DNA of 19,438 nt from assembly GCA_964425275.1 (NCBI GenBank), contig CAYRLZ010000037.1, positions 1 to 19,438 on the forward strand, read 5' to 3'. The notes beneath the pieces were generated by a model. The model searched no databases, was not told the DNA's origin, and saw nothing but the letters and a program-made list of their open reading frames with translations. Below are positions 8,292 through 15,691 of the stretch, one piece after another; position 1 is the first letter of the stretch, and each line of letters begins with the position of its first letter. Origin of the DNA: CAYRLZ01 sp964425275 (GTDB lineage: Bacteria > Hydrothermota > Tepidihabitantia > Tepidihabitantales > JBDRVQ01). Made by a program: the position numbers and the translations under genes.

Positions 8292-9272
8292 ATGAGGAAA
8301 GAACCGATAGTAGTTTTTCTCTTTATCTTGTGGTCTTTTCTGTTTGGGCAGGACCAAGATACCCAGAAAAGAAAGACCTCAGCCGAGACACTAAAAACCC
8401 CAAAGCCAATCGTTGATACCTTAAAGACAAAACCTGAGACGACCGATACATTGAAAGGAAAGCGCCCTTATGAAATCGGCGAGGAGGTGATAAGAGGCGA
8501 AAGGCCTTATTTGATTGAGGAGAAAAAACTTTTTGTTGTCCCACCACTAAATCCTTTTTTCTTAATTGAAGAAAGGATAAAGCCCACCAGTTATATCTAT
8601 GACGAAAGGTTATATTATTCTGTGGACTCTTTGACCATCCCTTCCCTTTTTATCTCAGCCAATTATTTAAGGGTGCCGGTTAAAAGAAAATTTATTTACG
8701 GTAATGTCTTGGTTTTATTCCCTCAATTTGAAAAGACCGTTGCCCACTGGCGGTTAGTAATTTACGACGGGAGTGGTTCGGTAGTGAAACAGGCCAAAGG
8801 TGAAGGAATGCCTCCGGGCACAATCGTCTGGGATGGCCGAAAGGATAATGGAGAGATTATCGCCCCGGGTGAAGTTTATTCCTTTGCCTTCTATGCCTAC
8901 GATGCCCTGGGAAACGAGACAGAGATTTTAGGGGAGGCGCGGAAAATCTCTGGTCTATTTTATGAAGAGAAGGGAAAGAAGGTAATATCAATATCCGCCC
9001 GGGAGATTTTTAAGGAGACCTCCTCCGAATTAACCCCCCAGGCCTTTGAGATATTAGACGAGGCGGCAAACCTGATAAAGGAGAACTTTAAGAGAGAAAT
9101 TACCGTATTTGTCTATTCGCCTAAGGAAGAAATTCTCTCTTTTTGGTGCCAGAGTATTGAGCGAGAGTTAAAAAAAAGGATTCTATTACCGAAGGGCACA
9201 ATATCCGTTGCTCCCCGTTTTTTGCCCGGTGGACAGCCTAAATATTCCAAGATTGACATCTTCATAAATTGA
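8292..9272 (+). CDS. Secreted protein with FlgD-like Ig domain and OmpA-like C-terminus
   Basis: 326 residues, 3 bases after tonB. A signal peptide (residues 1-19, ending WSFLFGQ) precedes a Thr/Lys/Pro-rich low-complexity stretch (about 20-60). Residues about 135-225 form a FlgD-like Ig domain with LVIYDGSGSVV and IVWDGRKDNG. Residues about 239-326 resemble a divergent OmpA-type peptidoglycan-binding domain: I-F-K-E-T-S-S-E-L-T-P, then ILDEAANLIKENFKREITV. The usual later OmpA residues are not clear. It may be this locus's Pal-like or cell-wall-anchoring component; that role is inferred from position and fold resemblance only. Confidence 0.65.
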   Translation: MRKEPIVVFLFILWSFLFGQDQDTQKRKTSAETLKTPKPIVDTLKTKPETTDTLKGKRPYEIGEEVIRGERPYLIEEKKLFVVPPLNPFFLIEERIKPTSYIYDERLYYSVDSLTIPSLFISANYLRVPVKRKFIYGNVLVLFPQFEKTVAHWRLVIYDGSGSVVKQAKGEGMPPGTIVWDGRKDNGEIIAPGEVYSFAFYAYDALGNETEILGEARKISGLFYEEKGKKVISISAREIFKETSSELTPQAFEILDEAANLIKENFKREITVFVYSPKEEILSFWCQSIERELKKRILLPKGTISVAPRFLPGGQPKYSKIDIFIN

Positions 9273-9281
9273 CCTTTTAAT
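9253..9281 (+). promoter_or_regulatory. Possible promoter of the membrane protein gene
   Basis: TTGACA (9253-9258), 17 bases, TTTAAT (9276-9281), overlapping the end of the preceding gene. It would give a leader of about 30 bases. A TATAAA at 9305-9310 sits nearer the ATG but lacks a good -35 box at normal spacing. Confidence 0.35.
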
Positions 9282-9318
9282 ATCTCCCAATCAAACGAAA
9301 ACGTTATAAAGATTAATT

Positions 9319-10350
9319 ATGGTATTTGATAAAACCTTTGGGCAAAGACTTTTAATCTGGTTATTTTATGCCATAACCAGTGGTATTATTTTATTGGTTC
9401 TCATTACCCATCCGGAAATTGAGGAGGGTAAACATTCCGCCTTTCCCGATATGGTCTACGGCCGAGCCAATAAGCCTTATGTCTATCGGGCGCTATTGCC
9501 AATTACTGTGAGGATTATTGCCGGAATTACCCCGGAGAGAATGAAGGAAAAAATTATCCAGTTCATTAGTTCCCGGACATTCATCAGAAAGATAATTGAG
9601 GATAAGGTGGAAGATAAATATATGTATGAGTATTTAATTGCCTTAGTTCTTATCTTTGGTTGCTTTTTGGGTTTGGCCTTTCTTTTACGGTATTCGCTCA
9701 GATTATTCTACAATCTTCCGCCGTTTGTTGCCGATTTTGCCCCGGTTGGTGGGTTGTTGAGTCTCCCGTTATTTTTTCGGCACTACTTTTACCTATATGA
9801 CCCGAGCACCCTTTTCTTATTCACCCTGGCCATTACGCTCATTGCGACCAGAAAATATTTATTGTTCTATATCGTCTTTCTTTTCTCCGCTGTGAATAAG
9901 GAGACTTCAATTTTACTTCTTGGGGTTTTTCTTATTGAGAATCTTAGGTCGCCGAAGTTGGATTGGCGGCTAATCGGACATCTCTCTCTCCAACTCGTTC
10001 TCTGGACAGTGGCCCGGGTCTTCATTACCAATATTTTTAAGGTTAATCCAGGTTCTTTTGTGGAATTTCACTTACTGGACTACAACCTACAATTGATATT
10101 TAGACCTTTTCGCTTAATCTATTTTCTCATTATCTTCGCCCTATTTTTTAGTTTGGTCCGGTATCATTGGAATGAAAAGCCATTTTTTCTCCGGACCGGG
10201 CTTCTCATTACCTGGGTTCCTTTAGTTACCTTTGCTTTATTTTTCGGCTTTTTGGATGAGATGCGGGCTTATTGTGAGACATTCCCCTTTGTCTTCCTCC
10301 TTTCCGTTCCGACAGTCGTTGAACTATTTAATATCAATAAGTCGCAATAA
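9319..10350 (+). CDS. Polytopic membrane protein, possibly GT-C-like
   Basis: 343 residues with eight or nine hydrophobic segments from residue 10 to near the C-terminus. An extracytoplasmic loop after the first helix carries NKPYVYRALLPI, and AVNKETSILLLG follows a later helix. Both resemble motifs in uncharacterised bacterial membrane proteins of the GT-C glycosyltransferase type, where N-x-E-T is common after the fifth or sixth helix. I do not recognise a specific family. No ribosome binding site is seen. Its neighbours give no functional hint; it stands alone between the TonB operon and the sigma factor operon. Confidence 0.65.
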   Translation: MVFDKTFGQRLLIWLFYAITSGIILLVLITHPEIEEGKHSAFPDMVYGRANKPYVYRALLPITVRIIAGITPERMKEKIIQFISSRTFIRKIIEDKVEDKYMYEYLIALVLIFGCFLGLAFLLRYSLRLFYNLPPFVADFAPVGGLLSLPLFFRHYFYLYDPSTLFLFTLAITLIATRKYLLFYIVFLFSAVNKETSILLLGVFLIENLRSPKLDWRLIGHLSLQLVLWTVARVFITNIFKVNPGSFVEFHLLDYNLQLIFRPFRLIYFLIIFALFFSLVRYHWNEKPFFLRTGLLITWVPLVTFALFFGFLDEMRAYCETFPFVFLLSVPTVVELFNINKSQ

Positions 10351-10356
10351 ACCTTT

Positions 10357-10379
10357 TTGACTTATTTCTTGTCTAAATA
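10357..10379 (+). promoter_or_regulatory. Promoter-like sequence before the ECF sigma gene
   Basis: TTGACTTATT at 10357-10366 matches exactly the -35 regions at 212 and 18239, but only 17 bases separate TTGACT from the ATG at 10380, too few for a normal -10 box and start point. An alternative reading is an ECF-type promoter, AAACCT (10349-10354), 17 bases, TCTAAA (10372-10377), which would suit autoregulation. Neither is certain. Confidence 0.3.
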
Positions 10380-10910
10380 ATGTGTGAGAATGAAAAGGAA
10401 CTGCTCATTAAGGCGAAAATTGGCGACGAACGGAGTTTTGAGATGCTGATGCAAGCTAATTACCAGAAGATTTATAACCTCGCCTTCCGGTTACTTGGGA
10501 ATCGGGAGGATGCCTACGAATTGACTCAGGATACATTTATTCGGGGGTGGCGGAGTATTAAAAAATTTCGGGGCGAGTCTTCTTTTTATACCTATTTATA
10601 TCGCATCTGCCTGAATCAAGGGCTTTCTTTCTTAAAAAAACGAAAAAAGGTCATTCCCCGGAAAGAGGCGGTAGTTCTTTCTGGTAAAGACCCGATAGAA
10701 AACTACCGAGAAGAAATATTAAAGAAAGAGATTGAAGATGCTCTATCCCGACTCTCACCCCAAGAGAAGGTGGTGTTCATAATGCGCCAATATGAGGGGG
10801 TAAAGATAAAAGAGATTGCCCAATGTCTCAACCTAAAAGAGGGGACGGTTAAGTCAACCTATTTTCACGCCGTAGAAAAGATGCGGAATTTCTTAAAGCG
10901 ATGGCTATGA
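10380..10910 (+). CDS. ECF (extracytoplasmic function) RNA polymerase sigma factor
   Basis: 176 residues, typical ECF length. Region 2 (about residues 20-85) has IYNLAFRLLGNREDAYELTQDTFIRGW, followed by a tryptophan- and aromatic-rich -10 recognition part (FYTYLYRICLNQGLSFLKK). After a short linker, region 4 (about 118-174) has ALSRLSPQEKVVFIMRQYEG and the helix-turn-helix IKEIAQCLNLKEGTVKSTYFHA. It directs RNA polymerase to a stress regulon; which one is not visible. The next gene, overlapping by 4-10 bases, is its likely anti-sigma factor, and the two after that are envelope proteins, suggesting an envelope-stress circuit. Confidence 0.93.
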   Translation: MCENEKELLIKAKIGDERSFEMLMQANYQKIYNLAFRLLGNREDAYELTQDTFIRGWRSIKKFRGESSFYTYLYRICLNQGLSFLKKRKKVIPRKEAVVLSGKDPIENYREEILKKEIEDALSRLSPQEKVVFIMRQYEGVKIKEIAQCLNLKEGTVKSTYFHAVEKMRNFLKRWL

Positions 10911-11446
10911 GAGGCTGTCAAAAAGAAAAGGTGCTATTCTACTTGGAAGGAATCCTTTCCGAAGAAGAAAAGGAAGGATTTCAGCGCCACTTAGAGGTCT
11001 GTGTCAATTGCCAGAGAGAATTAAGGGAGTTAAGAGGTTTGAAGGAGTTGTTAAAGAATCTCCCCGAAGGAGAAGAAGAGATTAACTTCTCCAATCTTTT
11101 TTCTGACTTCCGCCGCCGGGTTTTTAATAAGCATAAGGGGTTATCCTGGCGATGGGCATTATTACCGGTTGGGATTACCACCCTTATTCTCTTCTTTCTC
11201 TTCCGCCCGAGACCAGCCACAATCACCATTCCGGTCAAGGTTTCTTATTATGACCTTCTAGAAAACCTTGCCCAACAAGAGGCGGAGTATATAAAGGAAA
11301 AACTCGGGGCGGAGATAGAAATTGATTTCGGGAAGTTAGAAGAGGAGTTATTAAAAGAAATCCCTTATGAGAAGGTCTTTCAACTATTAGAAGAAAAAGA
11401 GAGAAAGGCAATAATAAATGAGTTAATCAGTGGAGGTGAAATATGA
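10907..11446 (+). CDS. Membrane-anchored zinc-finger (zf-HC2) anti-sigma factor
   Basis: About 179 residues from the ATG at 10907, which makes an ATGA overlap with the sigma gene; an in-frame ATG at 10901 is possible. The N-terminal cytoplasmic domain has the zf-HC2 ligand set Cys4, His28, Cys32, Cys35 (HLEVCVNC), which holds ECF sigma factors inactive. One membrane helix is at about residues 75-93 (WALLPVGITTLILFFLF). The periplasmic part is acidic and helical, with many Glu and Lys, and could contact the Spy-like protein encoded next. Expected role: bind the upstream sigma factor until an envelope signal arrives. Confidence 0.85.
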   Translation: MRGCQKEKVLFYLEGILSEEEKEGFQRHLEVCVNCQRELRELRGLKELLKNLPEGEEEINFSNLFSDFRRRVFNKHKGLSWRWALLPVGITTLILFFLFRPRPATITIPVKVSYYDLLENLAQQEAEYIKEKLGAEIEIDFGKLEEELLKEIPYEKVFQLLEEKERKAIINELISGGEI

Positions 11447-11970
11447 AAGAGAGAAAGACATTAGTAAAAACTATCATCTTGGTCCTGGCATCTTGCCTCT
11501 TATTGGCTCAGGAACCACCACCGAAGCCCCTAAAACCACCGCTGGCTGAAGAAGAGGAGTTTTTACCCCCAGAGCGAAGAGAGCCGGTTGAGGCGATTGA
11601 GACGATTAGATTGTGGCGCCTCACCGAGGAGTTGAAATTAAATGAAGACCAGACCGCTAAACTCTTTCCGAAACTCCGGGGCATCCGGGAGATGAGGGAG
11701 GATTTTGAAAAGGCCCGATTGAAAAAACTCGGTGAATTGGCGGAACTCTTAACCAAAAGGGTGAAACCGGAGGAGTTGAAGAAGAAGATAACGGAACTAA
11801 AAGAATTAGAAAAGAAGTTTCGCGAAAAAGAAGAGACTATAAGAAAAGAGATTGAATCAATCCTCTCTCCGGAACAGTTTGCCCGGTTCTTAATCTTCCA
11901 GGAGAAGTTTGAAGGCCGGATTAGGAGACTTTTGAAAGATATCCGGGAGAAAAGATGGCGAAAAAGATAG
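11443..11970 (+). CDS. Exported helical protein, Spy/CpxP/ZraP-like
   Basis: 175 residues, starting at an ATGA overlap with the anti-sigma gene. The signal sequence contains a possible lipobox L-A-S-C with Cys18, so it may be a lipoprotein; cleavage after LLLAQ is the alternative. A Pro/Glu-rich stretch precedes a highly charged, all-helical body: LTEELKLNEDQTAKLFPKL near residue 60, a long Lys/Glu-rich coiled-coil-like helix, then ILSPEQFARFLIFQEKF near residue 145. The L-x-x-x-Q-x-x-x-L pairs resemble the LTxxQ elements of Spy/CpxP proteins. Those are periplasmic chaperones or stress sensors, which fits a sigma/anti-sigma operon. The assignment rests on pattern and context. Confidence 0.6.
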   Translation: MKERKTLVKTIILVLASCLLLAQEPPPKPLKPPLAEEEEFLPPERREPVEAIETIRLWRLTEELKLNEDQTAKLFPKLRGIREMREDFEKARLKKLGELAELLTKRVKPEELKKKITELKELEKKFREKEETIRKEIESILSPEQFARFLIFQEKFEGRIRRLLKDIREKRWRKR

Positions 11971-12857
11971 TCTTTCTTTTGATAACCAGCCTTCTCTTCT
12001 TCTGTCAGAAAGGAATTGTCAATGAAGAAGAGGAGGTGAAGAAGGTTGTTGAGACGTCCCTCTATACCGGAAAAGAATTTGATAAGGCATTGGATGAAAG
12101 CGATACCTCGCCTGGGTTCTTTTCTTCAGCCGGCGGAATAATTGATTCTCTAACTATCCCTTGGGTTAAATTCCGGCGCAAAGTGGACAGCGTTGAGAGG
12201 TATATTAGAGTGAGAATTCCGGCTTACCCCGGATATCCGGATACAACCGCTCTGGCAACAATCACCGCCCGAATATCCGGTCGTTTCTTTGTTGTCAATA
12301 TCAAAGATTCTCTACCGCCGCCAATCTATGTCCGTCCGATTTTTGACTCCAGTTATTCCCAAGTCTATCTGACAAAAGGAAAGAAAGGGTGGAAGGTAAG
12401 AAAGATTACACCCAAGGCAATTACTACGGTAGATGCGTCATCACTTCTGAAAATTGAAAAATTCCGAACCGAGGCAAAACCGAGTGGCCGGGTCTTTGAG
12501 ATAACAACCTCGGATACATTACTAACAAAAGACCAACTCCCAACATTCCGCCCCGAGGATACGGTCCGGGTCTTGGTTACGATTAGTTTTGATACCGATT
12601 CCGGCTGGATATTCTTACACCGCGGCCCGAAAGGTGACCGAAAACGCGAACCATTCTATAAGACCTCGTCTAATACCTTTGAACGAACCTGGATTATCAG
12701 TAATGAACCAATACAAACGGCGGTTGTGCGTCCAGCAGCGATTGACTTTATTGGCTGGCGGACACTGTTCGGCGATTCCAGTGCCTTATACAATTCATCA
12801 GCTTGGGCGCTACCCTATGTGATAAAGAAAGACGAAGAGGCCTATCCGGAAGATTAG
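11955..12857 (+). CDS. Exported protein of unknown function in the sigma factor operon
   Basis: 300 residues, overlapping the previous gene by 16 bases, with GGGAG at 11945-11949 as a good ribosome binding site. The N-terminus KKIVFLLITSLLFFCQKG is a signal peptide; Cys17 could be lipidated but the preceding LFF is not a standard lipobox. The body is beta-rich with recurring IRVRIP, VVNIKDS and VLVTISFDTDSG strands and a C-terminal segment FIGWRTLFGDSSALYNSSAWALPY. No family is recognised. Its place as the last gene of the operon suggests it is made with, and perhaps monitored by, the sigma/anti-sigma pair. Confidence 0.7.
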   Translation: MAKKIVFLLITSLLFFCQKGIVNEEEEVKKVVETSLYTGKEFDKALDESDTSPGFFSSAGGIIDSLTIPWVKFRRKVDSVERYIRVRIPAYPGYPDTTALATITARISGRFFVVNIKDSLPPPIYVRPIFDSSYSQVYLTKGKKGWKVRKITPKAITTVDASSLLKIEKFRTEAKPSGRVFEITTSDTLLTKDQLPTFRPEDTVRVLVTISFDTDSGWIFLHRGPKGDRKREPFYKTSSNTFERTWIISNEPIQTAVVRPAAIDFIGWRTLFGDSSALYNSSAWALPYVIKKDEEAYPED

Positions 12858-12886
12858 ATAACTACAAAAAAGAGAAAGGGAAGAAA

Positions 12887-14059
12887 TTACTCCCAATCTA
12901 AGAGTCTTTTTTCTCCTTCTATCTTTTTTATTTCGGTAATATCTTGGGTGACTTCCAGTGTGCCTAAATATTTTCCATCTTTATCCCGAACCGCAAAGTA
13001 GCGGATATGGACTAACTTCCCTTCCAGCGGAATCCAGAATTCCGCTACATCCCTTTCCCCTTTTTTGAAGGCGGTAAGAATCTTTTCGACAATGTGGATA
13101 CTTTTCGGCGGATGGCATTGCTGCACCTTTCGCCCCAAGACCGCTTTGGTGCGGACAAATATCCGCTCCTTTGTGGAATTGAAATATCTAACCTCATCGT
13201 CTTTATTAACAAAGGTGATGTCAAAAGGAACGGTATTTAAGACCGCGGATAGTTCTTCTAACTTAAACTCACCGGTCTCAAACTGAATTATTCCCGGAAG
13301 CGCCTCTTTTTTCTCTTCGCTAACATTCTCTTTTTCTTCCCCAACCGGAGTGAAACAGCAGTAGCCAATCTCGGTAAATCCCTTTTTGATCTCCTGAAAT
13401 TCTCTTTCGCTAATTACCTTTAAGGCGGTGGGAAAGAGGATATTATTCTCCTTATAGAAATGACTATTTAAGAGTTCAAAAATCTCCCCGGCAACCAATT
13501 TCAGTGTCTTTTTATCCTTTTCCGCCAATGCCTTATAGAATCTCTTCTTCGCCTCCCTTATCTTATCGTGTTCCATCCACATAATCTTTGGTGGTTCGGT
13601 TATGCCGTGTTTTTCCAAATAAGGGAAGAGGACATTTTCCTCCCTTAGGTAGTGCTTCTCTGAGTCCTGGAAGTGATGGGCAATATGGGACATCTCTTCC
13701 CATATCTTTTCGGCCTCTTCTTTTTCTAATCCGCTCACTAAACCCTTTAATCTTTCCGCCATTTCTAACATCATCTTATGCTCAGTTAAAAGGGTGCCGA
13801 TGGGATGCTCTACGGGAACCTCTTCCTTTTTCTCCGCTAATTTTTCTTTTAATAGCGCTAAATGGATACTACAGACCTCCTGAATCTTCTCCCGCGGGAT
13901 GCCTTCTTTAATCAACTCCTCCTCCACCCGGGCGATATCCTCGGCTGAGACCTCTGGCAAGAGAAGGGCAAACTTCTCTTTCAATTCCGTAATGTCCCTT
14001 CCTTTGTGCAATTCCCGAAACAAATTCTTTAACCTTTCTCTTCGGATTATCTCATCCAT
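12887..14059 (-). CDS. DUF438/hemerythrin/PAS-domain protein
   Basis: 390 residues, 29 bases from the convergent sigma operon. Residues 1-75 form a DUF438 domain (L-K-E-L-H-x-G style start, LLPEVSAEDIARVEEELIKEG). Residues about 84-225 are an HHE hemerythrin-like helical bundle with many candidate iron ligands: HPIGTLLTEHKMM, HIAHHFQDSEKHYLREENVLFPYL, EHDKI and HFYKENNILFP. Residues about 265-385 are a PAS domain ending in VQQCHPPKSIHIVEKIL and LGTLEVTQDIT. The family is common in anaerobes and may sense or handle oxygen, NO or redox state, but no output domain is present. GGAGAG lies just upstream of the ATG, and the gene starts 1 base after the SdpI-type gene's stop. Confidence 0.9.
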   Translation of the reverse strand: MDEIIRRERLKNLFRELHKGRDITELKEKFALLLPEVSAEDIARVEEELIKEGIPREKIQEVCSIHLALLKEKLAEKKEEVPVEHPIGTLLTEHKMMLEMAERLKGLVSGLEKEEAEKIWEEMSHIAHHFQDSEKHYLREENVLFPYLEKHGITEPPKIMWMEHDKIREAKKRFYKALAEKDKKTLKLVAGEIFELLNSHFYKENNILFPTALKVISEREFQEIKKGFTEIGYCCFTPVGEEKENVSEEKKEALPGIIQFETGEFKLEELSAVLNTVPFDITFVNKDDEVRYFNSTKERIFVRTKAVLGRKVQQCHPPKSIHIVEKILTAFKKGERDVAEFWIPLEGKLVHIRYFAVRDKDGKYLGTLEVTQDITEIKKIEGEKRLLDWE

Positions 14060-14060
14060 A

Positions 14061-14708
14061 TCATCTCTCCTTTTCTAAATTTGCCTTTTGGTAGAGAAAA
14101 TAAGAATAGAAGAAAGTAAAGAGCGTAACTCCTAAAATTGGGATAATCACCAAATAAAAGGCATAATTGGGAAATAAGAAGCCAAAGAGAGCAATAATAC
14201 CCGTAATCTTAAATAACTTTCCGCCAATCTTATGGGTCTTCTCCCAGACCACTTCGTTACTTAAAGTCCAGGGGGTTCTTATGCCAATGAACCAATTTCT
14301 TTTCGCCTTCTCGATAAGGATCCCACAATAGAAAAAGAGAAGGGAGAATGCCGGGAGAAGCATCCGGGACATCCGGAAAGAAAATCCCAAATTCCAGAAA
14401 ATCGTTAAGAGGTAGAGGTAAAGAAGAAAGAGAAGGAAGAAGATAATAAAGAGGTCAAAGTATCTCTGGAACTTCTTGATATTCTCGCGCAAAGGGTCGA
14501 TGACGGGAATGATGAGAAAGAGGAAAAAGAGACCAAGAGAGATTAGAGGCATCAGGAAAACACCCCAGAAACGGGAGATGTGGCCATCAACCTCATTCCT
14601 AATATTCCAGTGGGAGGCCATCCGGGCGGGCATTCGGGGATAAATAACCACCCCAAAAATAAAAGAGACCAAAACAATCACCAAAGCAATAAAAATCCCA
14701 ATTCGCAT
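14061..14708 (-). CDS. SdpI/DUF1648-family membrane protein
   Basis: 215 residues with about six membrane segments. The N-terminal DUF1648 part is clear: YPRMPARMASHWNIRNEVDGH, then FWGVFLMPLISLG. The C-terminal part has the SdpI signature NWFIGIRTPWTLSNEVVWEKTH followed by GGKLFKITG. B. subtilis SdpI gives immunity to the SdpC toxin, but most family members are of unknown function and no toxin gene is seen here. It is the first gene of a two-gene minus-strand unit with the DUF438 protein. Its ATG follows a near-consensus promoter by only 5 bases, so its mRNA should be leaderless. Confidence 0.88.
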   Translation of the reverse strand: MRIGIFIALVIVLVSFIFGVVIYPRMPARMASHWNIRNEVDGHISRFWGVFLMPLISLGLFFLFLIIPVIDPLRENIKKFQRYFDLFIIFFLLFLLYLYLLTIFWNLGFSFRMSRMLLPAFSLLFFYCGILIEKAKRNWFIGIRTPWTLSNEVVWEKTHKIGGKLFKITGIIALFGFLFPNYAFYLVIIPILGVTLFTFFYSYFLYQKANLEKER

Positions 14709-14713
14709 AAGAG

Positions 14714-14741
14714 ATTATAAGCCCCCCTCTTCCAAAGTCAA
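14714..14741 (-). promoter_or_regulatory. Near-consensus promoter of the SdpI-type gene
   Basis: On the minus strand: TTGACT (14741-14736), 16 bases, TATAAT (14719-14714), then CTCTT and the ATG at 14708. The expected start point falls on the start codon. No Shine-Dalgarno sequence fits in between. Confidence 0.7.
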
Positions 14742-14830
14742 GGCATGAAAACAGATTTTTTAATATGCTTTTGATATTGGAATGGATGAGATAAAGGGTT
14801 TGGATCATTTTGCTCTATCGCCACCGCGCA

Positions 14831-14859
14831 TTGACTTTTAGTTAAAAAATATGTAAAAT
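14831..14859 (+). promoter_or_regulatory. Promoter upstream of the radical SAM gene
   Basis: TTGACT (14831-14836), 17 bases, TAAAAT (14854-14859). It would start transcription near 14866, giving a leader of about 47 bases before the ATG at 14913, with a weak AGGGA at 14905-14909. Confidence 0.5.
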
Positions 14860-14912
14860 AAAACTATAGATTTGAAATAATTTACCAATAAGCAAATCAT
14901 ACGCAGGGATAT

Positions 14913-15689
14913 ATGCAAGAAAAAGGGTTAAAATATCTCTATGGTCCGGTTTTTTCCTGGCGGCTGGGTATTTCCCTTGGTATTGACCCGATTTCGGATA
15001 AGGAAAAGATATGTAGTTTTAACTGTATCTACTGCCAACTGGGCGAAACCAAAAATTTAACAAGCGAAAGAAAAATATATGTTCCAACCGATGAAGTGGT
15101 AAAGGAAATGATGTCTTTACCGAAAATAAAGATTGATTACATAACATTTTCCGGAAGGGGTGAACCGACATTGGCGAAGAATTTAGGAGAGATGTTTGAG
15201 ACAATGAAAAAATTGCGCAATGAGAAGATAGCCGTGATAACTAATTCCAGTTTACTTTTTAGAGAAGATGTTATTAAAGACTTATTGATTGCCGATTCGG
15301 TGTTAGTAAAATTGGATGCCGGTTCTCAAAAATTATTGGAAAAAATCAACCGACCAGTAAAAGGATTAACATTTAATCTTATCTTAGATGGAATAAAAAA
15401 GTTCCGAAAGGTTTATAAAAATAAGTTTGCCTTGCAGATGATGTTCGTTGCTGCCAATAAAAATTATGCGGAAGAATTATCGCAATTCGCCAAAGAAATA
15501 AGTCCCGATGAGATTCAAATAAATACCCCATTAAGACCCTGTAAGGTAAAGCCATTGTCCAAGAAGGAGATAGATAAGATAAAAGAATATTTCCAAGAAA
15601 TGAATTATATTTCTGTTTATGATGTGGAAAAGAAAGAGGTTAAACCGCTCAGCCCAAAAGATACGCTAAAAAGAAGAGGCAAAATCTGA
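14913..15689 (+). CDS. Radical SAM protein, COG0731 type
   Basis: 258 residues. YGPVFSWRLGISLGIDPI at residues 10-27 and C34-SFN-C38-IY-C41 form the start of a radical SAM domain; the CxxxCxxC triad binds the 4Fe-4S cluster that cleaves S-adenosylmethionine. YITFSGRGEPTL is the usual SAM-contacting GGE-like motif region. The layout matches the COG0731 group, annotated as wyosine/tRNA-imidazoG37-synthetase-like, but the bacterial members have no proven substrate. The ending, with CKVKPLSKKEI and KPLSPKDTLKRRGK, is normal for the group, so the gene looks intact. It is followed by decayed genes, and its A-rich codon choice differs from the genes to the left. Confidence 0.87.
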   Translation: MQEKGLKYLYGPVFSWRLGISLGIDPISDKEKICSFNCIYCQLGETKNLTSERKIYVPTDEVVKEMMSLPKIKIDYITFSGRGEPTLAKNLGEMFETMKKLRNEKIAVITNSSLLFREDVIKDLLIADSVLVKLDAGSQKLLEKINRPVKGLTFNLILDGIKKFRKVYKNKFALQMMFVAANKNYAEELSQFAKEISPDEIQINTPLRPCKVKPLSKKEIDKIKEYFQEMNYISVYDVEKKEVKPLSPKDTLKRRGKI

Positions 15690-15691
15690 GT

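Noticed and set aside
9305..9310. TATAAA as a fourth leaderless promoter before the membrane protein gene
   Set aside because: It lies 8 bases before the ATG but no -35 box is found at 15-19 bases upstream.
12743..12755. TTGACTTTATTGG inside the last gene of the sigma operon
   Set aside because: Lies in a conserved-looking coding stretch with no -10 box or gene start downstream on that strand.
12878..12911. Terminator between the convergent sigma operon and DUF438 gene (GGGA...TCCC then T-run)
   Set aside because: The stem is only 4 base pairs and the T-run is about 10 bases away; too weak to call.
13588..13911. 107-codon plus-strand frame opposite the DUF438 gene
   Set aside because: Antisense to a clear gene whose codon structure explains it; product is low-complexity Ser/Pro/Leu.
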